In this document: piece by piece, positions 57,776 through 64,000 of the stretch | Layout of the letters: each line of letters begins with the position of its first letter | Position numbering within the stretch: position 1 is the first letter of the stretch | Source of the DNA: Brevundimonas naejangsanensis DSM 23858 | Lineage (GTDB): Bacteria > Pseudomonadota > Alphaproteobacteria > Caulobacterales > Caulobacteraceae | Reading direction: 5' to 3' | Assembly: GCF_000421705.1 (NCBI RefSeq) | Contig: NZ_ATXN01000005.1 | Coordinates: 186,001-250,000, forward strand | Length of the DNA: 64,000 nucleotides | Program-made: the position numbers and the translations under genes | The notes under the pieces: generated by a model | The model's input: the letters and a program-made list of their open reading frames with translations, nothing else | Database searches by the model: none | Told to the model about the DNA's origin: nothing

Positions 57776-58606
57776 TTAATCAGCAGAGGTTGGAGCTGCG
57801 GCGCTTAGCCTGGTCAAAAAGGGCAGGACCGCTTCGCGCCAGCGTTCGGGCGTTTCCAACGCCGTCGCCGTGCCTGTCACCAGATCTCTTTCGCGCCAGT
57901 CGGGTCTGCGTTTCAGCAGACGGGCGCCGTGAGCATGAACGGGATCGCCACGACTGGACAACACCAGCGTCGGGGCGACGATGGCGTCCAGGATGTCGGC
58001 CATGTCCCAGGCATAGGCGGCGGCATGGCCGTGATCGGCGCTCGCGTCGTTCACATGATGGGCGATGATGGCCAGGTGCAGTCCGGCGACGGAGAGGTTG
58101 GGGTCCGCCATCCCTCGCATGAAACGCCAGCGCGATGTGAAATGGCCGCCGCCCTCTTCGGGCGCATGGGCGTGGTGCGGCAGGGCCAGACGTTGGGCGC
58201 GTTCTGCGGCGCTGTAGAAGGGCGGATTGTCGAGGATCAGGCCGCTTGTCCTGTCAGGTCGGGCGGCGGCGAAGGCGGCGGCGATCAGCGCCACGGTGTG
58301 ATGTCCCGCGATCACGGCGTCCGGAACGTCGAGGCTGTCGAACACGATGGCCAGGTTGTCGGCGTAGTCGTCGATGGCCGGTGGAGCGGACGGGCGGTCG
58401 GAGAGGCCGTAGCCCGGCGTATCGGGCGCGATGATCCGCCAGCCGGTCTGCGCCAGCAAGGGGGCCAGGCGGTGGAACTGAACCCCGCTCCACGGCGTCT
58501 GGTGCAGCAGAAACAGGGGGCGGCCGGAGCCCCACTCGCGCAGGTGGACCTGCCCCCAGAGGCCGTCGACATAGCGGCGACGCCCGCTGGTCCAGGCGGA
58601 GTTCAT
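57776..58606 (-). CDS. Alpha/beta-fold hydrolase with His at the nucleophile position
   Basis: 276 aa from ATG 58606 (MNSAWTSGRRRYVDGLW). Core landmarks are RPLFLLHQTPWSGVQFHRLAPLLAQ (oxyanion hole region), IIAPDTPGYGLSDRP, and the elbow VIAGHHTVALIAAAFAAARP near residue 115, where a Ser is expected after GH but His stands. A later VLSSRGDPVHAHG and a C-terminal His region are present. The gene overlaps the flavoprotein gene by 4 bp (ATGA). It may use another mechanism, or act on an unusual bond; not resolvable here. Confidence 0.82.
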   Translation of the reverse strand: MNSAWTSGRRRYVDGLWGQVHLREWGSGRPLFLLHQTPWSGVQFHRLAPLLAQTGWRIIAPDTPGYGLSDRPSAPPAIDDYADNLAIVFDSLDVPDAVIAGHHTVALIAAAFAAARPDRTSGLILDNPPFYSAAERAQRLALPHHAHAPEEGGGHFTSRWRFMRGMADPNLSVAGLHLAIIAHHVNDASADHGHAAAYAWDMADILDAIVAPTLVLSSRGDPVHAHGARLLKRRPDWRERDLVTGTATALETPERWREAVLPFLTRLSAAAPTSAD

Positions 58607-60048
58607 GTTCGGGAGGTCAACGGGATGAGCCTCTGGCCCAGCAACCGCCCAAACGTCAGGGCGGGCGTCGCCATCATGCCTCCGCAGACGGCGCGTCCCA
58701 TGGTCTGGCTTGCGCCCAGCAGTTCGCCTGCGGCCCACAGCCCCGGTATGGCCGAGCCGTCCGGGCGGATCACCTGAAGCTGGTCGTTGACGGCCAGGCC
58801 GACCGCGCTGCTGACCGCCGCGCCCTGCACCCGTATGGCGTAGAAGGGGCCCTGCGCGATCGGGAGAGGCAGATGGCGGCGGCCCAGGAAGTCGTTGCCG
58901 GAATGGACGCCGTAATTATAGCCGCGCACGGCGCGCATCAGGCCGTGCGCGTCGACGCCCGCCGCCGAGGCCAGATTCGTCAGATCGTCCGCCTTGTAGA
59001 AGAAGGGACGGTCTTCCTCGAACAGGGCGCGGATTTCGTCGGCGTCGAAGCCGGCGATGAAGGGCGGCGCTTCGCTCAGGATCCGCTCGTCGAACACGAC
59101 CCAGTAACGTTGCTCGGGCTGCTCCAGCAGGGCGTTTTCGCGGGCATCGACAGACTCCATGTCCTCACGCACGAAGCGGTCGCCGTGGGCATTGACGTAG
59201 ATCTCCCACGGCGGACGACGCTGGGGATAGGTGTTCAACCGGCCGACCATGCCGGGGCGCGGTCCTTCGCCGTCCAGCAGGAAGCCGAAGTTGATGAAGA
59301 AGTTCTCTCGGCCGCGCAGCCATCCGCCGACGCTGCAGCCCAGCCGGTGCCCGACGCCCTGCGAATAGGCATAGGGCAGATTGGTGTAGAGGGGGACGCC
59401 GTTCATGGCCTGATAGACGTCGGGCGAGGCGGAATAGCCGCCCGTCGCCAGCACGGTCTGGGCGGCCTCGAAATGATGTTCGGCGCTGTGAGCGTCGCGG
59501 GTCGCAACCCCGGTCACGGCGCCGCCGGGGTTGGTCGTCAGGCTCAGCGCTTCATGGCCCAGGCGCAGGCTGATCCGGCCGTCTGCGACGGCCTGCTCGA
59601 TGCGCGGGATCATGACGTCGCGCAGCGAGGCGCCGCCGTTTCGGCCCCAGTAGTAGCGGGCTCGCGAATAGGGCTCGTGGCCGACGCCGTCGACCGGACA
59701 GGCGGGATCGACGTCGAAACCCTGTTCCATCAGCCAGTCGAACGTCTCGGCGGCGTTCCATACCGCCAGCCGCACCAGGGCCTCGTTCACCGTGCCTCGG
59801 CTCAAGCGCATGACATCGTCGAAATGCGCCTGGGCGTCGTCTTCGATCCCCTTGTCGCGCTGCAGGCGCGTGCCCGCCGCGCTCAACTGGCCGTTTGCGA
59901 CCCAGAGTGTTCCGCCCAGCACATCGGCGTGGTCGATCAACAGGACGCGGGACGCACGTTCCGCCGAGAAGATGGCTGCCGCCATACCGGCGGCGCCGCC
60001 GCCGACGATGATGAGGTCCCAGGGAGCGGCGCCTGAGGTCATGTTCAA
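58603..60048 (-). CDS. FAD-dependent dehydrogenase, fumarate-reductase/ketosteroid-dehydrogenase superfamily
   Basis: 481 aa. The FAD-binding DLIIVGGGAAGMAAAIFSAERASRVLLID motif (residues about 11-39) is followed by GGTLWVANGQLSAAGT and a central catalytic region with RDAHSAEHHFEAAQTVLATGGYSASPDV. The end, GLWAAGELLGASQTMGRAVCGGMMATPALTFGR, closes the fold. Relatives act on fumarate, tricarballylate or 3-oxosteroids. It overlaps both neighbours (ATGA at 58603 and 60045), so the operon is tightly coupled. Substrate unknown. Confidence 0.87.
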   Translation of the reverse strand: MNMTSGAAPWDLIIVGGGAAGMAAAIFSAERASRVLLIDHADVLGGTLWVANGQLSAAGTRLQRDKGIEDDAQAHFDDVMRLSRGTVNEALVRLAVWNAAETFDWLMEQGFDVDPACPVDGVGHEPYSRARYYWGRNGGASLRDVMIPRIEQAVADGRISLRLGHEALSLTTNPGGAVTGVATRDAHSAEHHFEAAQTVLATGGYSASPDVYQAMNGVPLYTNLPYAYSQGVGHRLGCSVGGWLRGRENFFINFGFLLDGEGPRPGMVGRLNTYPQRRPPWEIYVNAHGDRFVREDMESVDARENALLEQPEQRYWVVFDERILSEAPPFIAGFDADEIRALFEEDRPFFYKADDLTNLASAAGVDAHGLMRAVRGYNYGVHSGNDFLGRRHLPLPIAQGPFYAIRVQGAAVSSAVGLAVNDQLQVIRPDGSAIPGLWAAGELLGASQTMGRAVCGGMMATPALTFGRLLGQRLIPLTSRT

Positions 60049-61586
60049 CGCAGGGTCATTTCTTCGTAGACCGGTACGCGGTGGCGGATCTTCACATGGC
60101 CGACCCTGGGCGCATAGGCGAACAGGTCTTGGTGCTCGATCAGGAACAGGGAGGGCGCCGCCTCGCGGTACAGACGGCCCAGCGCCTGATAGGCCTTCAA
60201 CCGCTCGTCATCATCCATGATCTCTCGCGCGATCTTCAGCTTGTCGGTGATTTCCGCGTCGCAGAAGAAGGGCGTTGGCCGCATGCAGGAGAAGTCCTCC
60301 ATCGCGCGAGTGACATCATAATACTGGAAGCTGTTCCATGACAGGGCCAGCGCCTCGCCCGACCAGTTGTTGGTCTGATACTTCACCAGGAAGTCCGGCA
60401 TGGTCATGACCTTGAGGCGGGTGTCGACGCCGACGGCGCGCCAGTATTCGGCCACGGCCTGGGACATCATGTCGTCGCCCGGCGCCGCGTCGGTCAGGAC
60501 CTCCATCGTCAGATTGAAGCCGTTCGGGTAACCGGCCTCGGCCAGCAGACGGCGCGCCTTGGCGGGGTCGTAGGGGTAGGGCGCGATGGTCGGGTCGTAG
60601 CCGAACACCCCCTTGGCCGCAGGCTGGCCCGACGGCTTGGCGTTTTCCGGCAGCAGGGAGGCGATCGCCTCCTTGTCGACGGCGTAGTTGAGCGCCTGAC
60701 GCACGCGAACGTCGCGCAGGGGCGAGGCCGGATCGCCGCCCACATTGCGGAAGGAGTAGGCCTTCACCTGCATGGCGGGGGTGTAGAGGACGTGGAAGCC
60801 GTTGCGCTCCAGCCGCTCCGTCTCCTCCAGGTCGACCAGCGACAGGTCCACATCGCCCGACAGCAGAGCCTGTGTCCGCCCCGCCGCGCTCGGCAGTTCA
60901 TAGAAGACCACGCCGTCGATCGTCGACGGGCGCCATGATTTCGGGTTTCGGGCCAGGGTCAGGCGGCGGGTGCGCTGGTCCCAGCCGGTCATGACGAAGG
61001 CGCCGGTGCCGACCGGCTTCTGGGCGTAGGCGTCCATGCCCATATCGGCCAGGGCCTTCGGCTCGATCATCATGATGGCGGCCAGGCGGCGCGGCAGGAC
61101 CGGATCAGGCCGTTCGGTGCGGATCTCCAGCTCCAGCGGCGCGACGGCGCGCGCTTCGATGATGCCGCGGGCTTCGGAGCCGATCAGGCTGCGCTTGCCC
61201 TGATCCGAGCGCAGGAAGGCGAAGACCTCGGCCGCAGCCTGGGCGTCGAACGGGCGATCGTTGGAGTAACGCACGCCTTCGCGCAGCTTGAAGCGCCAGA
61301 CCGTCGGTTCGACCAGCGTCCATTCGGTCGCCAGACCCGGCCCCAGCTGGTCGTTGTCGTCGATGGCGGTCAGGCCGTCGTAGATGGCCAGCCACAGCAG
61401 GGAGCCGGGACGGCTGTTGCCCCGGAACGGATTGCCCAGACTGGAGGGCAGGCTGCCGGCGGCGACGCGCAGCACCTGGCTGCCGGTCGCAGGCGTCGGC
61501 TTGTTCGCGCCGCCCTGGCCGCAGGCGGCGACAAGGACGGCGCCCAGACAGGCGGCGATGAAGAGGCGAAGGCGTTTCGGCGTCAT
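60045..61586 (-). CDS. ABC transporter substrate-binding lipoprotein, family 5
   Basis: 513 aa. Signal peptide MTPKRLRLFIAACLGAVLVAAC ends in a lipobox, so it is membrane-anchored and faces the periplasm. The binding domain has WLAIYDGLTAIDDNDQLGPGLATEW, a typical SBP_bac_5 opening, FKLREGVRYSNDRPFDA, and VRQALNYAVDKEAIASLLPENAKPSG. This family captures oligopeptides, dipeptides, nickel or opines. Start overlaps the upstream ATPase gene, and its end overlaps the flavoprotein ATG. Confidence 0.92.
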   Translation of the reverse strand: MTPKRLRLFIAACLGAVLVAACGQGGANKPTPATGSQVLRVAAGSLPSSLGNPFRGNSRPGSLLWLAIYDGLTAIDDNDQLGPGLATEWTLVEPTVWRFKLREGVRYSNDRPFDAQAAAEVFAFLRSDQGKRSLIGSEARGIIEARAVAPLELEIRTERPDPVLPRRLAAIMMIEPKALADMGMDAYAQKPVGTGAFVMTGWDQRTRRLTLARNPKSWRPSTIDGVVFYELPSAAGRTQALLSGDVDLSLVDLEETERLERNGFHVLYTPAMQVKAYSFRNVGGDPASPLRDVRVRQALNYAVDKEAIASLLPENAKPSGQPAAKGVFGYDPTIAPYPYDPAKARRLLAEAGYPNGFNLTMEVLTDAAPGDDMMSQAVAEYWRAVGVDTRLKVMTMPDFLVKYQTNNWSGEALALSWNSFQYYDVTRAMEDFSCMRPTPFFCDAEITDKLKIAREIMDDDERLKAYQALGRLYREAAPSLFLIEHQDLFAYAPRVGHVKIRHRVPVYEEMTLR

Positions 61587-62476
61587 GAGGGGGACTGCTC
61601 CTGCATGAGGGCGTTCGCGCCGATGATGTCCATCACGCCGGCCAGCGCCTCGTCCGAGATCGGCCCGCCGGCTTCCAGGGCGGCGCTCAGGCGCGGGTCG
61701 GCCAGTGCGGCGGCCGGGTTGAGGGCGGCGGCCAGCAACAACCGCGTATAGGCGCTCTTGGGGTGGTAGAGGACCTCTGCGACCGGCCCCTGTTCGACGA
61801 CCTGACCGCCTTCGATGACGCAGACGTGGTCGGCCATGCGGCGCACGCTGCGCATGTCGTGCGAGACGAACAGCATGGCCAGATTCAGCCGCTCCTTCAG
61901 CTCCAGCAGTAGGGCGGAGACCTTGTCCTGATTGGCGAAGTCCAGGGCCGACAACGCCTCGTCGGCGATCAGCAGGCGCGGCTCCATGGACAGGGCGCGG
62001 GCGATGGCGACGCGCTGTTTCTGCCCGCCGGACAGGGCGGAGGGCCGCAGGTCCAGCAGACGATGGTCCAGATGAACGAGGTCCATCAGTTCTTCGACCC
62101 GCCGCCGTCGCGCCGCGCCGTCCAGCTTGCCCACCACGATCAGCGGTTCTTCCAGCACGGTGCGGATCGACTGGCGCGGATTCAGACTGGCGCCGGGGTC
62201 TTGAAAGACCATCTGGATGCCGTGCAGCATAGTCTTGGAGCGTTTGCCCAGAGGCGGCAGGGCGACGCCTTCAAACAGGATTTCTCCCTCGGCGGGCGTC
62301 GCCAGCCCGGCGACGGCGCGGACCAGGGTCGACTTGCCCGATCCCGACTCGCCGACGATGGCCATGACCTGACCGGGCGCCAGGTCGAAACCGGCGCCGC
62401 GCAGGACGAAGCGGCGGTCACGTCCGCTGCCGTAAGCGACCCCCAGGTTCTGAATCGACAGAAGCGGCGCGGTCAT
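61583..62476 (-). CDS. ABC transporter ATPase (DppF-like)
   Basis: 297 aa from ATG 62476 (MTAPLLSIQNLGVAYG); the frame extends to 63013 but overlaps the neighbour. Walker A GESGSGKSTLVRAVAG, signature SALSGGQKQRVAIARALSMEP, Walker B RLLIADEALSALD and H-loop LFVSHDMRSVRRMADH are complete. A C-terminal extension carries SAYTRLLLAAALNP. It should power import with the second ATPase. Coupled to it by a 4-bp overlap. Confidence 0.92.
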   Translation of the reverse strand: MTAPLLSIQNLGVAYGSGRDRRFVLRGAGFDLAPGQVMAIVGESGSGKSTLVRAVAGLATPAEGEILFEGVALPPLGKRSKTMLHGIQMVFQDPGASLNPRQSIRTVLEEPLIVVGKLDGAARRRRVEELMDLVHLDHRLLDLRPSALSGGQKQRVAIARALSMEPRLLIADEALSALDFANQDKVSALLLELKERLNLAMLFVSHDMRSVRRMADHVCVIEGGQVVEQGPVAEVLYHPKSAYTRLLLAAALNPAAALADPRLSAALEAGGPISDEALAGVMDIIGANALMQEQSPS

Positions 62477-63282
62477 GCCCGTCTCCCCAGGTGGGCGGCG
62501 TCCCGCAGGCTGCGGGTGAAGGGATGCCGGGGCTCGTACAGCACCTGCGCCGTGGGGCCTTCCTCGACGATCTCGCCTTCCAGCATGACGGCGATGCGGT
62601 CGCAGACGGCGCCGGCGGCGGCGATGTCGTGGGTGATCATCAGGGCGGCCGCCTGCTGGGCCTGACGCCGCAACAGGGCCAGAATCTGCAACTGGACCGT
62701 CGGGTCCAGCGCCGTGGTCGGCTCGTCGGCCAGGATCAGCGCGGGCTGATTGATCAGCGCCAGGCCGATCATGGCGCGTTGGCGTTGCCCGCCCGACAAC
62801 TGGTGCGGGAAGGCGTCGACGCAGGCGTCGGCGCCCGGCAGGCGCATGGCGCGCAGGGTTTCGACGGCCAGGGCGCGGGCGGCCGCCTTGTCGAGGCCGC
62901 GATGACGACGCGCCGACTCGATCAGAATGGAGCCGACCGTCTTCACCGGGTTGAACGAGGACAGGGGGTCCTGGAACACCATGCCGATCCGACCGCCGCG
63001 CACGGCGCGCCATTCCGCCTCGGCCAGATTGTCGATGCGGCGGCCTTCCAGATGAATCTCGCCGCCCGCGACGCGCACGCCCGGCGGAACCAGGCCGCCG
63101 ACGGCGAAGCAGGTCAGGGTCTTGCCCGACCCCGACTGGCCGACCAGGCCGACGATCTCGCCGCGGCGGATCGTCAGGTCGAGGTTGGGGATCAGGACGC
63201 GGCGGGGGGCGACGGTCTCCAGCCTCAGCTTGCGGATATCCAGCACCATTTCGTGCGCCGTGTTCAGCTCAGCAACGCTCAT
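62473..63282 (-). CDS. ABC transporter ATPase (DppD-like)
   Basis: 269 aa from ATG 63282 (MSVAELNTAHEMVLDIRKL). Walker A GQSGSGKTLTCFAVGG, signature HQLSGGQRQRAMIGLALINQ, Walker B ALILADEPTTALDPT and H-loop LMITHDIAAAGAVCDR are intact. The start overlaps the permease stop, and the end overlaps the other ATPase ATG. Typical for dipeptide/oligopeptide importers with two different ATPases. Confidence 0.93.
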   Translation of the reverse strand: MSVAELNTAHEMVLDIRKLRLETVAPRRVLIPNLDLTIRRGEIVGLVGQSGSGKTLTCFAVGGLVPPGVRVAGGEIHLEGRRIDNLAEAEWRAVRGGRIGMVFQDPLSSFNPVKTVGSILIESARRHRGLDKAAARALAVETLRAMRLPGADACVDAFPHQLSGGQRQRAMIGLALINQPALILADEPTTALDPTVQLQILALLRRQAQQAAALMITHDIAAAGAVCDRIAVMLEGEIVEEGPTAQVLYEPRHPFTRSLRDAAHLGRRA

Positions 63283-64000
63283 CGGGTCAGATTCCGCAGG
63301 TGCTGGCCCACGCTGTGGGCGGCCACGATGATGATGACCATGGCGAAGGCGGGGCCCAGCGTCAGCCACGGGGCCTGCAGCATGAAGGCGCGCCCTTCGC
63401 TCAACATGGCGCCCCAGGTCGCGGCCCCCAGCGGTGCGCCGATGCCCAGGAAGGACAGGGCGCTTTCAGCCACGATCATCTCGGCGAAGTGGAAGACCAC
63501 CAGCACCGACAGCGTCGGGACCAGGGCCGGCAGAACGTGGTGGGCGTAAAGACGCGCGACGCTCATGCCGGTCATTTCGGCGGCCTGGACGTATTCGCGC
63601 TGAAACAGGCTGCTGGCCTCGGCGTAGACGACGCGGGAGAAGACCGGCCAGGTCACCAGGCCGAGCGTCAGTGTGACCGCCCAGAAGCCGCTGTCGCCCA
63701 GCAGGGCGATCACCGTCACCGCCATGACGAAGGACGGAAAGGACTGGGTGAAGGTGGTCAGCAGCTTCAGGGCGCCGCCCAGCCAGGCGCCCTTGTGCGC
63801 CGCCGCCAGGCCGAAGGTCGTGCCGATGCTGAAGGCGATCAGGGTAGCGCACAGGGCCGACCCTACCGACCAGCGCATCCCGTTCAGCAGGCGCGCCAGC
63901 ACGTCGCGCCCCAGTTCGTCCGTTCCCAACAGATGGCCCGGCGCCAGCGGCGCGGCCAGACGCATAGACAGATCGATGGCGCGGTGATCGTGGCCGGACA
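63279..64000 (-). CDS. ABC transporter permease (DppC-like), 5' end beyond window
   Basis: The frame is open to the right edge; the ATG at 63965 sits inside the conserved SHDHRAIDLS-type region and is not the start. HLLGTDELGRDVLARLLNGMRWSVG is the DppC signature, and the EAA loop region reads VYAEASSLFQREYVQAAEMTGMS. Transmembrane helices cover the remainder (for example LGDSGFWAVTLTLGLVTWPV). A second permease should lie upstream, outside the window. Confidence 0.92.
   Translation of the reverse strand, partial: SGHDHRAIDLSMRLAAPLAPGHLLGTDELGRDVLARLLNGMRWSVGSALCATLIAFSIGTTFGLAAAHKGAWLGGALKLLTTFTQSFPSFVMAVTVIALLGDSGFWAVTLTLGLVTWPVFSRVVYAEASSLFQREYVQAAEMTGMSVARLYAHHVLPALVPTLSVLVVFHFAEMIVAESALSFLGIGAPLGAATWGAMLSEGRAFMLQAPWLTLGPAFAMVIIIVAAHSVGQHLRNLTR

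Overview
The window looks like chromosome of a Caulobacteraceae bacterium, most likely Brevundimonas. The DNA is GC-rich with strongly GC-ending codons. Several neighbourhoods fit alphaproteobacteria: purA next to a response regulator and rpoH, zapA followed by a 6S RNA candidate and 5-formyl-THF cyclo-ligase, a three-part PurS/PurQ/PurL enzyme, and an F1-ATPase zeta inhibitor. Genus is an inference from gene content; no rRNA or tRNA gene was seen.

Layout. 1-5.6 kb: serC (cut by the left edge), purA, a receiver protein whose phospho-acceptor is Glu, rpoH and an RluD-type pseudouridine synthase. 5.7-16.5 kb, minus strand: central carbon genes fba, pgk, gap and tkt, with ybdD-cstA, purT and an esterase lying between gap and tkt. 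16.6-19.4 kb: a small coiled-coil gene and zapA, then a 1.8-kb transposable element without a transposase, then the 6S RNA candidate. 19.7-35.6 kb: 5-FCL, ymdB, a glycosyltransferase, and purL, purQ, purS-purC and purB spaced among unrelated genes. 35.7-44.6 kb: a guanidine-II riboswitch with its SMR exporter, a lytic transglycosylase, a family-4 UDG, ETF-QO, a TPR lipoprotein-sized secreted protein and ispE. 44.9-53 kb: a subtilase autotransporter, a polysaccharide deacetylase, glyQ-glyS and a cysteine-cluster protein. 53-64 kb: an accessory metabolic region with a FadR-like regulator and its probable operator, a serine hydrolase, an MFS remnant, a frameshifted Tat-exported hydrolase and an SDR on the plus strand, facing a tightly overlapping minus-strand operon of a dipeptide-type ABC importer, a flavoprotein dehydrogenase and an alpha/beta hydrolase.

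How the genes work together. Seven purine-synthesis enzymes lie within 35 kb. The fba-pgk-gap-tkt set supplies lower glycolysis and the non-oxidative pentose phosphate route, and CstA/YbdD probably imports pyruvate or peptides. The right-hand region looks like an uptake-and-oxidation pathway for an unknown small organic substrate.

The most unusual object is 17297-19089. It has perfect 24-bp terminal inverted repeats and a 10-bp target duplication, and it sits inside an older REP-like repeat. It carries two diverged copies of an uncharacterised coiled-coil plus helix-turn-helix-like protein, a 58-codon partner gene, a small unknown ORF and a relic of a type I restriction-modification hsdM gene. 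Other strong signals are the guanidine-II riboswitch at 35751-35797, a compositionally foreign in-frame stretch inside glyS, an 8-bp duplication that breaks a hydrolase gene, and three families of dispersed intergenic palindromes.
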